This document shows positions 16,532 to 24,118 of a stretch of 64,000 nt of DNA, in pieces. The number at the start of each line of letters is the position of its first letter. The stretch's first letter is position 1. The stretch covers positions 1,292,053-1,356,052 of the forward strand of contig NZ_CP019323.1 of assembly GCF_001971585.1 (NCBI RefSeq). Direction: 5' to 3'. The translations under genes and the position numbers were made by a program. The notes beneath the pieces were generated by a model that saw only the letters and a list, made by a program, of their open reading frames with translations, had not been told where the DNA came from and did not search any database. This stretch comes from Companilactobacillus allii (lineage in GTDB: Bacteria > Bacillota > Bacilli > Lactobacillales > Lactobacillaceae).

Positions 16532-18235
16532 ATGAGCAAAAAAGTAATAGTAGTAGGTGGAGTAGCAGGCGGTGCATCAGTTGCTGCTAGGGTTAGAAGA
16601 CTAGATGAAGATGCTGAAATCACCATGTTTGAAAAGGGTCCTAATGTTTCTTTTTCTAATTGTTCATTACCATATCATTTGAGTGGAACCATTAAAAATG
16701 CCGATGATATTGTGTTGATGCATCCTGAACAATTCAAACGTCAATACAATATCGATGCTGTGGTTAATACTGAAGTGATCGACGTTGATCATGCTGAAAA
16801 AAATGTAACAATCAAGAATGTTTCAACTTCACAGACTAGCAAAGTAGACTATGACGAATTAGTCTTATCTCCCGGGGCAGTTCCAATTGTGCCCAATTCA
16901 ATCAAGGGTGTTCATGGCAACAATGTGTTTACAGTTCGAAATGTTGAAGACATTAAAGCTTTGCAAGGATATATTGAGGAAACAAATGCCAAGAATATCA
17001 CTGTTGTTGGTGGTGGATTTGTTGGACTTGAAGTTATGGAGAATCTTGTTGAAGCAGGTAAAAATGTGTCATTAGTTGAAGCGGCTCATCATATCATGGC
17101 TACTATTGATGATGACATGGCACAAATTGCCCATAAAGAATTACTTGATAATGGTGTCAATTTGATTGTGGATGACGCTGTATCAGCTATTTCTAGTACT
17201 AATGTGACTTTATCATCGAACAAAGTTATTCCCACTGACGTTGTTGTGATGGCAATAGGCGTTAAGCCAGATGTTTCTTTAGCCGAGAAGATTGGTATAA
17301 AGCTTGGTAGTACAGGAGCAATCGCTGTAAATCAAAATTATCAAACTAATCTACCTAACATATATGCGGTTGGTGATGCAATCGAAGTTACTAATATGAT
17401 CACAAGAAAGAAACAGCGACTTAACTTAGCTTTTCCAGCTCAAATGGAAGCACGCAATGCCGCAGATCACATGTATGGGAGAACAGTTACTCAGCGTGGT
17501 GTTATTGGTTCGCAAGTAATCAAGCTCTTCAAGATGAATGTGGCATCAACTGGATTAACTGAGAAACAATGTCTAGATAATGGGATTAGCTATGACATAG
17601 CAATGGTTATTCCGAAAGATAAAGTTGCTTTGATGCCGAATGCCAAGCCTCTCTATTTCAAGTTGATTTTTGGAACACCATCAGGTGAAATCCTTGGTGC
17701 ACAAGCAGTTGGTGAAAGTGGAGTTGATAAACAAGTTGATATTATTGCTACAATGATATCAATGCACGGACATGTCGAGGACTTACAAAATCTAGAATTA
17801 TGTTATCAACCAATGTTCAGTACAGCTAAGAATGCCGTGAACATGGCCGGGTTAGTCGCTACAAATATTCTTAATGGTGAATTCAAACAAGTCCGTATGT
17901 CAAAAGTCCGAGGTTTAGTTGAGAGTGGAGCCATGATAGTAGATGCTCGTGAACCTAATGAATATAAAGAAGGACACATTAAGGGAGCTATAAATATTCC
18001 ACTAAGTGAATTCAGAGATAGATTGGATGAGATTCCACATAATATTCCAGTTTATGTTCATTGTTTATCAAGTCAGCGTAGCTATAATATGGTACGTGCA
18101 CTTGGTAATTTAGGGTATACCAATATATATAATATCGTGGGTTCGTTTTTAGGATTGTCTGAATATGAATATTACCATGATACTGTTGATGATAGAGATC
18201 CAATTATTGATGGATATAGATTTGATTTAATGTAA
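16532..18235 (+). CDS. CoA-disulfide reductase-like flavoprotein with C-terminal rhodanese domain
   Basis: A 567-residue FAD/NAD(P)H oxidoreductase. The FAD motif VIVVGGVAGGASVAAR is at about 5-20 and a redox-active Cys44 lies in SFSNCSLPY, as in CoA-disulfide and persulfide reductases. A second nucleotide motif TVVGGGFVGLE lies near 155-165. The rhodanese domain spans about 465-555, with active-site Cys511 in VHCLSSQRS. Such fusions reduce persulfides or polysulfides. As last gene of the selenium operon it may supply selenide or handle selenosulfides (inference). The start is ATG 16532 with SD GGGAGGAAA, not the ORF extension at 16505. Confidence 0.87.
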   Translation: MSKKVIVVGGVAGGASVAARVRRLDEDAEITMFEKGPNVSFSNCSLPYHLSGTIKNADDIVLMHPEQFKRQYNIDAVVNTEVIDVDHAEKNVTIKNVSTSQTSKVDYDELVLSPGAVPIVPNSIKGVHGNNVFTVRNVEDIKALQGYIEETNAKNITVVGGGFVGLEVMENLVEAGKNVSLVEAAHHIMATIDDDMAQIAHKELLDNGVNLIVDDAVSAISSTNVTLSSNKVIPTDVVVMAIGVKPDVSLAEKIGIKLGSTGAIAVNQNYQTNLPNIYAVGDAIEVTNMITRKKQRLNLAFPAQMEARNAADHMYGRTVTQRGVIGSQVIKLFKMNVASTGLTEKQCLDNGISYDIAMVIPKDKVALMPNAKPLYFKLIFGTPSGEILGAQAVGESGVDKQVDIIATMISMHGHVEDLQNLELCYQPMFSTAKNAVNMAGLVATNILNGEFKQVRMSKVRGLVESGAMIVDAREPNEYKEGHIKGAINIPLSEFRDRLDEIPHNIPVYVHCLSSQRSYNMVRALGNLGYTNIYNIVGSFLGLSEYEYYHDTVDDRDPIIDGYRFDLM

Positions 18236-18250
18236 TTTTAATTTTGCGAG

Positions 18251-18285
18251 AGGATGTGACAGTTACGTCACATCCTCGTTTTTTT
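18251..18285 (+). terminator. Strong terminator closing the prd-sel operon
   Basis: A perfect 10-bp stem AGGATGTGAC/GTCACATCCT with a 6-nt loop is followed by CGTTTTTTT. It lies 15 bp after the flavoprotein stop and separates the island from the tau genes. Confidence 0.92.
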
Positions 18286-18297
18286 CGGAGGGGAATA

Positions 18298-19074
18298 ATG
18301 AAAGCAAAGAATCGAAAATATCTTGGGATAACCGTTATAACGTGGCTAGTATTGCTGATTGTCTGGCAGTTAGTCACAGCTTTGAAGATTACTCCAGAAA
18401 TACTTCTACCAAGTCCTGAGAAGGTGATAACTACATTTATTAATCTGAGCAAATACGGTTATAATGGGATTCCGTTATGGTATCACTTTATGATTACAAT
18501 GCTTCGACTTCTCAGTGCTGTGGGACTTGCGATAATTACAGCTATACCATTGGGATTATTAAGTGGTCGGATCAAGATTGTCTATGCGATATTTGATTCT
18601 ATAATTCAATTTATCAGACCCATTCCACCTTTGGCATATTATACTTTGCTAATTCTTTGGGTTGGTATAGGTGAGACTTCTAAGGTAGTACTGCTGTATT
18701 TAGCAGCATTTGCGCCTATTTATTTGGCCTGTATTTCTGGTGTTAGAAAGGTCAATGTTGACTATATTAAAAGTGCAAGGTCACTTGGAGCCAGCTCTAC
18801 CCAAGTGTTTTTTCACATTATCTTTCCTTCAGCTTTACCGGATATTTTTACTGGTATCAGGACCTCTGTTGGTATGGCATATACAACTGTTGTTGCTGCA
18901 GAAATGGTTGCTGCAACGTATGGTATTGGCTGGATGATCGTCAATGCTTCTAAGTATTTGAAGAGTGATGTTATGTTTGTAGGTATTTTCATTCTTGGGA
19001 TTACTGGTGTGATATTGGATCAATTATTAAAATTAATTGAAAGAAAGATCGTCTTTTGGAGTGGTAAATCATGA
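18298..19074 (+). CDS. tauC: Taurine/sulfonate-type ABC permease
   Basis: A membrane permease of 258 residues, with about six hydrophobic segments and the ABC permease EAA-type loop (KSARSLGASSTQVFFHIIFP, about 160-180). It resembles SsuC/TauC/NitT permeases. It overlaps tauA by 4 nt (ATGA), and substrate assignment follows from that binding protein. The start is ATG 18298 with SD GGAGGGG, directly after the upstream terminator. The short gap implies that its promoter lies in or before the terminator region, or that it lives on readthrough. Confidence 0.85.
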   Translation: MKAKNRKYLGITVITWLVLLIVWQLVTALKITPEILLPSPEKVITTFINLSKYGYNGIPLWYHFMITMLRLLSAVGLAIITAIPLGLLSGRIKIVYAIFDSIIQFIRPIPPLAYYTLLILWVGIGETSKVVLLYLAAFAPIYLACISGVRKVNVDYIKSARSLGASSTQVFFHIIFPSALPDIFTGIRTSVGMAYTTVVAAEMVAATYGIGWMIVNASKYLKSDVMFVGIFILGITGVILDQLLKLIERKIVFWSGKS

Positions 19075-20081
19075 GGAAGACAGTTAAGTTATTAATCCTT
19101 TTAGGTAGTTTTCTTTTGATTCTAGTGGGATGCTCTAAAAAGGATGACGGTCAAAAAAACCTCAGTGAAATTCGTATTGGTATACTACAGACCCCAAATG
19201 ATGTGGCAGCAGCACGTCAATTAGGTTATTTGGATAATTATTTCAAAAAAAAGAATATTAAAATAAAATATATAATTTTTGATTCTGGAGTTGATGCTAA
19301 TAAGGCGTTGATTTCAGGGGATGTTGACTTCGCCACTATGGGTGACACGAACGGTGTTGTAGCAATGTCTTCCAAGATTGATGCAAAGTTGATCTGGGTA
19401 AATGACGTTATAGGAAATAATGAGGGACTAGTGGTTAAAAATGGTTCCAATATCAAAAGTATTCAAGATCTTGCTGGTAAGAAAATTGCCACTCCATTTG
19501 CATCGACGTCGCATTATAGTTTGATGATGACATTGAAAAAATATAATTTACTGAATAGAGTTTCGTTGTTAGATATGGACACACAAGACATTGTTGCAGC
19601 ATGGAATCGTGGAGATATAACAGCCGCATATACTTGGCAGCCGACATTAACTCCAATGTTAAAAAATGGACACTTTCTAATTAATAGTGAAGATTTAAGG
19701 AACCAAAAGGTAATTACGGCCAATATCACATTGGTTCGGGGTGGATTTGAACGAAATCATCCGAAATTAGTTGCGGATTTGGTGAAACAATTGAACAAGG
19801 CGCATGAACAGATACAAAAGAATCCAAAAGTAATTATTACAGCGGCCTCGAAACAAAATGACTTGAGTTATGGAGAAGCAAAATCACAAATTGGTACATC
19901 TGAGTGGTTGACTGCCAAACAAATGACGGAACAAAAGTTTTTGACAGAAGAATTCCAAAATCAGTTATATAAGACTGGTAATTTTATGGCCAAACAACAG
20001 ACGATTGATCACGCACCAACAAAAGCGGAAATAAACAAATTTGTTGTAACTAAATATGTTGATGAATTGGGGGAGAAATAA
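19071..20081 (+). CDS. tauA: Taurine-type ABC substrate-binding lipoprotein
   Basis: A 336-residue secreted lipoprotein. The signal peptide LLILLGSFLLILVGC has a lipobox cysteine at about residue 21. The mature part follows the TauA pattern closely: IRIG...Q..ND...A, FDSGVDANKALISGDVDFA, EGLVVK, GKKIATPFASTSHYSLM and IVAAWNRGDITAAYTWQP. Taurine is therefore the best guess, although related aliphatic sulfonates cannot be excluded. It lies between the permease and ATPase genes with no gaps. Confidence 0.82.
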   Translation: MRKTVKLLILLGSFLLILVGCSKKDDGQKNLSEIRIGILQTPNDVAAARQLGYLDNYFKKKNIKIKYIIFDSGVDANKALISGDVDFATMGDTNGVVAMSSKIDAKLIWVNDVIGNNEGLVVKNGSNIKSIQDLAGKKIATPFASTSHYSLMMTLKKYNLLNRVSLLDMDTQDIVAAWNRGDITAAYTWQPTLTPMLKNGHFLINSEDLRNQKVITANITLVRGGFERNHPKLVADLVKQLNKAHEQIQKNPKVIITAASKQNDLSYGEAKSQIGTSEWLTAKQMTEQKFLTEEFQNQLYKTGNFMAKQQTIDHAPTKAEINKFVVTKYVDELGEK

Positions 20082-20822
20082 GTGGAGAAGATAATAGAGG
20101 TAAAGGATTTGACGCTTACTTATCCGGGAGGCACCAAACCAACTTTGGATACATTGAACTTTGATATTAATCGTGGCGAGATATTAACCGTCATCGGCAA
20201 GTCAGGTTGTGGGAAAAGTACGCTGTTAAATACGATTGCAGGTTATTTGCACCCAAGTTCTGGAGAAGTATTGTTAAATGGTGAGACGATTGTTGAACCA
20301 AGTTGGAAAATCGGTGTTGTATTTCAAAATAATGCCTTATATCCGTGGTTGAATGTGGCTGAAAATATTGGTTTTGGATTGAACATGAGACATTTTAATA
20401 AAGCTGAGATAAATGTTCGCGTTGATAAATTATTGGAGCAGATTCAACTGGCTGATAAAAAAGATGATTATATTTTTTCGTTGTCAGGTGGGATGAAGCA
20501 ACGAGTCGCCATTGCGCGTGCTCTAGCTAATCAACCGCAACTGGTGATGTTTGATGAATCCTTTGGTGCCTTAGATGAGTTCACTCGTAATGATATTCAT
20601 AAAGTAGTCCTAGACTTGTGGAAATCACTACATCTAACCTTTTTAGTTGTTACGCATGACATCGACGAAGCTATAAAACTGGGCAATAGGATAGCAATTA
20701 TGACACCAGACAAGTCATCACCAATGAAAATCATTGATAATCCGTATTTTAATATCGATCTAGAAGATATTGATTCAGAGTATATAAAATATAAAAATCG
20801 AATTTTAAAGCAAATAGTATGA
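20082..20822 (+). CDS. tauB: Taurine-type ABC transporter ATPase
   Basis: A cytoplasmic ATPase of 246 residues, with Walker A GKSGCGKST (about 39-47), signature LSGGMKQRVAIARAL (about 132-146), Walker B LVMFDESFGALD and the H-loop THDIDEA. It is of the nitrate/sulfonate/taurine branch. GTG start directly after the tauA stop. Confidence 0.86.
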   Translation: MEKIIEVKDLTLTYPGGTKPTLDTLNFDINRGEILTVIGKSGCGKSTLLNTIAGYLHPSSGEVLLNGETIVEPSWKIGVVFQNNALYPWLNVAENIGFGLNMRHFNKAEINVRVDKLLEQIQLADKKDDYIFSLSGGMKQRVAIARALANQPQLVMFDESFGALDEFTRNDIHKVVLDLWKSLHLTFLVVTHDIDEAIKLGNRIAIMTPDKSSPMKIIDNPYFNIDLEDIDSEYIKYKNRILKQIV

Positions 20823-20823
20823 C

Positions 20824-20869
20824 AAAAAAATTAGCCATATCCCTAATAGGATATAGTTAATTTTTTTTG
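20824..20869 (+). terminator. Terminator after tauB
   Basis: A 12-bp imperfect stem (TTAGCCATATCC/GGATATAGTTAA) is flanked by an A run and followed by TTTTTTTT, 2 bp after the tauB stop. Confidence 0.85.
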
Positions 20870-20883
20870 TAGAATATTCTTGT

Positions 20884-20934
20884 TGACAAATGTAAACGTT
20901 GAGGATAATATGTAGTTATTGATTACAATTGTAA
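20884..20934 (+). promoter_or_regulatory. Copper operon promoter with two CopY-type cop boxes
   Basis: TTGACA (20884-20889) and TAATAT (20907-20912) are spaced by 17 bp. The perfect cop box TACAATTGTA lies at 20925-20934. A one-mismatch box GACAAATGTA at 20886-20895 overlaps the -35. Both are followed by AACG. This is the classic arrangement repressed by CopY and released by copper. No copY gene is in the window. Confidence 0.85.
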
Positions 20935-20956
20935 ACGGAAAAGTGAGGAAAATATT

Positions 20957-21328
20957 TTGGCAAAGATAATAGTGTTAATAGTAGGTTTAGCAATTATAGG
21001 ATTCATTGTATGGTGGTTCTTTGGCAAACACGAAGTCGCCGAAGTATCAGCCAGTGTTAATAACGATTCACAGAGTATAGACGTAGAAGTAAACGGTGGA
21101 TATTCACCGGAAACAGTAGTCCTAAAAAAAGGCGTACCAGCAATTCTCAATTTCACAAGAAAAGACAAGTCCAGTTGTTTAGATAGAGTAGTTTTTTCTG
21201 ATTTTGGTATTAACCAAGCCTTACCAATTAATGAAGAACAACAAATTGAAATAGACACAACAAATGCCGGAGAGTATCAGTGGGCTTGTGGCATGGATAT
21301 GTTCCATGGAAAAGTGATTATAAAATAA
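20957..21328 (+). CDS. Membrane-anchored cupredoxin-like protein
   Basis: A 123-residue protein with one N-terminal membrane segment (about residues 4-23), a short linker and a cupredoxin-like domain (about 40-123). Candidate copper ligands are the Cys in SSCLDRV and the CGMDMFHGKV motif at the C-terminus. It likely binds copper outside the membrane and hands it to, or receives it from, the CopA encoded downstream. It starts at TTG 20957 with SD GAGG 9 nt upstream, because no suitable ATG exists. First gene after the cop boxes. Confidence 0.82.
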   Translation: MAKIIVLIVGLAIIGFIVWWFFGKHEVAEVSASVNNDSQSIDVEVNGGYSPETVVLKKGVPAILNFTRKDKSSCLDRVVFSDFGINQALPINEEQQIEIDTTNAGEYQWACGMDMFHGKVIIK

Positions 21329-21329
21329 G

Positions 21330-21446
21330 AGAGCGGAACAAAGCGGTTAACTTTTGAGCATTACCTAGAATAATAAAGGTGCCAACGAAGTTGGTGCATT
21401 TGTTATTCGTAGTAAGCGCAGAAAGTTGCTTTGTGCAGCTCGTTTT
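21330..21446 (+). repeat. Structured hairpin repeat, subfamily 2, copy A
   Basis: It starts AGAGCGG 2 nt after a stop codon. Partly paired outer arms (ACAAAGC/GCTTTGT) surround the conserved loop halves GGTTAACTTTTGAGCATTAC and GTAAGCGCAGAAAGTT. The inner hairpin is GTGCCAAC-GAA-GTTGGTGC. It is nearly identical to copy C2 at 25237-25353 on the other strand. Confidence 0.85.
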
Positions 21447-21454
21447 CAACCAGA

Positions 21455-21566
21455 GAGCGGAAAAGGCCGGGAGATTTTGAGCACTGCCTAAGATAGCGAA
21501 GGTATCACGAAGTGATGCATTTGATATCTGTAGCAGGCGCAGGAATCTGGCCTTTGTAGCTCGTTT
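21455..21566 (+). repeat. Structured hairpin repeat, subfamily 2, copy B
   Basis: Second tandem unit. It has arms AAAAGGCC/GGCCTTT, loop halves with TTTTGAGCACTGCC and GTAGCAGGCGCAGGAAT, and the inner hairpin GTATCAC-GAA-GTGATGC. It differs from copy C1 at 25363-25475 at about three positions. Confidence 0.85.
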
Positions 21567-21603
21567 CAACCCAAGCAAATCAAAAAATAGGAGAATAAAA
21601 ACC

Positions 21604-21876
21604 ATGAATGAAAATACACAAGAAGTAAAAGTAGAAGTAGCCGGTGGATATAACCCAGAAGTTGTTAATTTGAAAAAAGGAGTTCCAGCAAAGATCTCAT
21701 TTACTAGAACAAATGAACAGGGATGTCTAGATGTAGTTCATTCAAAGAAACTCGGATTTGAAGAAGAATTACCAATCAACGTTACTAAGACAGTAGACGT
21801 ACCAACAGATAAAGCTGGAGAATTTGACTTCAGTTGTGGTATGGACATGTTCTTTGGCAAGGTGGTAATCAAATAA
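21604..21876 (+). CDS. Soluble cupredoxin-like copper protein
   Basis: A 90-residue cupredoxin-like domain without signal or anchor. It is closely similar to the domain of the upstream anchored protein (VEVAGGYNPEVVNLKKGVPA, then CGMDMFFGKVVIK). A Cys near residue 41 and the C-terminal Cys-Gly-Met-Asp-Met supply likely ligands. Its stop overlaps the CopA start (TAATG). It may replace the metal-binding domain missing from this CopA (inference). Confidence 0.82.
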   Translation: MNENTQEVKVEVAGGYNPEVVNLKKGVPAKISFTRTNEQGCLDVVHSKKLGFEEELPINVTKTVDVPTDKAGEFDFSCGMDMFFGKVVIK

Positions 21877-23816
21877 TGACAATAACAAGGCGATTTTGGA
21901 TTTCATTGATTTTTTCACTACCAATGTTAGCCAACATGATTCTAATGCCATTTGGCTGGATGTTGCCAGGTGGTAATTGGACACAATTAGTTTTAACCAC
22001 AGTTATTATGTTAGTGTCAGCACGTCCGTTTTGGCAAAGTGCGTGGGCATCGTTTACTAAGCATCATTCCAACATGGATACATTAGTGGCAATCGGTACT
22101 GTAACAGCTTACGTGTACAGTATTTACGCTATGGCGACTAATCAGGCTGTGTTCTTCGAAAGTGCAGCATTTGTTACAACCTTTGTTCTTCTTGGACAAG
22201 TATTTGAAGAGAGAATGAGAAATAACGCTTCAAATGCAGTTGAAAAACTAGCTGACTTGCAAGCTAAGGATGCCGAAGTTATGCGTGATGGTAAGTTGGT
22301 GAACATTCCTTTATCTGAAGTAGTTGTTGGTGATATCGTTCGAGTAAAACCCGGCCAAAAGATTGCTGTTGACGGAACTATCACTGAAGGTAGTTCAACT
22401 ATTGATGAATCTATGGTCACAGGTGAAAGCATGCCAGTTGAAAAAAAGATTGGCGACAAAGTTATTGGTTCAACAATTAATAGTAATGGTACATTCATGT
22501 TCAAAGCCGAAAAAGTAGGCGATGACACGATGCTTTCTCAAATTGTTGAATTAGTTAAAAAAGCTCAAAATAGTCATGCTCCAATTCAAAACTTAACTGA
22601 TAAAGTTTCAGATGTTTTCGTTCCAACAGTATTAATTCTAGCAATTGTTACATTTATGGTTTGGTATGTATTCTTAGGAGCATCTGTTGCAAGTTCTTTG
22701 ATCTTTGCAGTATCAGTTGTTGTTATCGCTTGCCCTTGTGCCTTGGGACTAGCCACACCAACAGCTTTGATGGTTGGAACAGGTCGTTCTGCTAAAATGG
22801 GTATTTTAATCAAAAATGGTGAAGTTTTAGAGGCCGTTAATGATGTTAAAACAGTTGTTTTTGACAAGACTGGTACTATCACAGTTGGTAAACCAGAAGT
22901 TACTGATATTATTGGTGATGAGAAGTCCGTTTTAACACTTGCCACAGGATTGGAACAATCTTCAGAACATCCACTAGCTTCAGCAATAGTTAAAAAAGCT
23001 GAAAAGGACAATATATCTATTCCAAAAGTCAGTCAATTTAAGGCTATTGAGGGTAAAGGTGTTGAGGCCCTAGTTGATGGTCAAGAAGCATTTGTTGGTA
23101 ACGATAAGTTGTTATCAAATGTCTCGATAGATGAATCAATGAAGCAACAAGTTATCAAGCTTCAAGAAGAGGCTAAGACAGTTGTCTTTGTTGGAGTCAA
23201 AGAAAAGATTATTGGTTTGATTGCTATTCAAGACGCCCCAAAGGATACTTCAAAGGAAGCCATCGCAGATTTGAAGGCACGTGGTTTGAACACAGTTATG
23301 CTTACTGGTGATAATGAACGTGTCGCCAAAGCAATTGCATCCCAAGTAGGTATTGATTCAGTTATCGCCGACGTTTTGCCTGGTGATAAGGCTGATCATG
23401 TTAAGTCATTACAAGAAAATGGAAAAGTAGCATTTGTTGGTGATGGTATTAACGATGCACCTGCATTAACCGTTGCCGATGTTGGTATTGCCATGGGTTC
23501 TGGTACTGATATTGCCATTGAATCTGGTGGTATCGTATTGGTCAAAAATGATTTGAGAGATGTTGATCGTGCTTTAGCATTAAGTAAGAAGACATTCAAT
23601 AGAATCAAGTTGAATCTATTCTGGGCCTTTATTTATAACGTCTTAGGAATTCCAGTTGCTGCTGGATTATTCTTCGGAATTGGATTGAGCTTAAGTCCAG
23701 AATTAGCCGGTTTAGCAATGGCGTTCAGTTCATTGTCAGTTGTAACTAGTTCTATGTTGTTAAATAAAGCTAAAATCAAACCAGAGCGATCCAAAACGCG
23801 GTTAATTTCCGAGTAA
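21876..23816 (+). CDS. copA: Copper-exporting P1B-type ATPase without N-terminal metal-binding domain
   Basis: A 646-residue P1B-1 ATPase. Visible are the TGES actuator loop, the CPCALGLATPTAL membrane motif (Cys-Pro-Cys about residue 287), phosphorylation DKTGT (about 330), the HP motif (SSEHPLA) and GDGINDAPAL (about 521). Eight membrane segments are expected. The CPC motif and the Asn/Met/Ser motifs of the last helices mark Cu(I) export. Usual CopA proteins carry one or two CxxC domains at the N-terminus, and this one starts directly with a membrane helix. The final residues ERSKTRLISE are encoded by an invading hairpin repeat that also supplies the stop. Start ATG 21876, coupled to the cupredoxin gene. 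Confidence 0.93.
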   Translation: MTITRRFWISLIFSLPMLANMILMPFGWMLPGGNWTQLVLTTVIMLVSARPFWQSAWASFTKHHSNMDTLVAIGTVTAYVYSIYAMATNQAVFFESAAFVTTFVLLGQVFEERMRNNASNAVEKLADLQAKDAEVMRDGKLVNIPLSEVVVGDIVRVKPGQKIAVDGTITEGSSTIDESMVTGESMPVEKKIGDKVIGSTINSNGTFMFKAEKVGDDTMLSQIVELVKKAQNSHAPIQNLTDKVSDVFVPTVLILAIVTFMVWYVFLGASVASSLIFAVSVVVIACPCALGLATPTALMVGTGRSAKMGILIKNGEVLEAVNDVKTVVFDKTGTITVGKPEVTDIIGDEKSVLTLATGLEQSSEHPLASAIVKKAEKDNISIPKVSQFKAIEGKGVEALVDGQEAFVGNDKLLSNVSIDESMKQQVIKLQEEAKTVVFVGVKEKIIGLIAIQDAPKDTSKEAIADLKARGLNTVMLTGDNERVAKAIASQVGIDSVIADVLPGDKADHVKSLQENGKVAFVGDGINDAPALTVADVGIAMGSGTDIAIESGGIVLVKNDLRDVDRALALSKKTFNRIKLNLFWAFIYNVLGIPVAAGLFFGIGLSLSPELAGLAMAFSSLSVVTSSMLLNKAKIKPERSKTRLISE

Positions 23817-23908
23817 TAACACTAAAAATAGCCTTCACAAAGTGAAGACTATTTTTTGCGTTATACGGAAGAAATTGCGTTTTGGATCGCGTTTGCGAAG
23901 CAAACAAG
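23783..23908 (+). repeat. Structured hairpin repeat, subfamily 1, copy R1
   Basis: Perfect 14-bp outer arms (GCGATCCAAAACGC/GCGTTTTGGATCGC) enclose loop halves GGTTAATTTCCGAG and GAAGAAATT. The inner hairpin is AATAGCCTTCAC-AAA-GTGAAGACTATT. A small GTTTGC-GAA-GCAAAC hairpin follows. Its 5' arm lies inside the copA coding sequence. Confidence 0.88.
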
Positions 23909-24113
23909 TAGAGTACAAGATATTGAACTTTATATAGATAGAAGAAATTGCGTTTTGGATCGCGTTTGCGAAGCAAACAAGTAGAAGTACAAGATCTTGA
24001 ACTTTAATAGATAAAAGAAATTGCGTTTTGGATCGCGTTTGCGAAGCAAACAAGTAGAAGTACAAGATCTTGAACTTTAATAGATAAAAGAAATTGCGTT
24101 TTGGATCGCGTTT
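23871..24113 (+). repeat. Tandem iteration of the R1 3' arm, 73-bp period, four copies
   Basis: The segment GAAATTGCGTTTTGGATCGC recurs starting at 23871, 23944, 24017 and 24090, an exact 73-bp period. The first three copies are followed by GTTTGCGAAGCAAACAAGTAG. The last copy ends at the 3' end of the converging hicD gene. The 23817-24118 gap contains only this. Confidence 0.92.
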
Positions 24114-24118
24114 CACTA

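Noticed and set aside
23871-24113. CRISPR array
   Set aside because: The period is regular (73 bp), but there are only four units. The repeated and intervening parts are both conserved, and the repeat is the 3' arm of a hairpin family found elsewhere. No cas genes.
23776-24116. Open frames on the minus strand within the 73-bp repeats (about 66 and 93 codons)
   Set aside because: Their protein is just the repeat translated over and over (KRDPKRNFFY), with no SD and no homologous logic.
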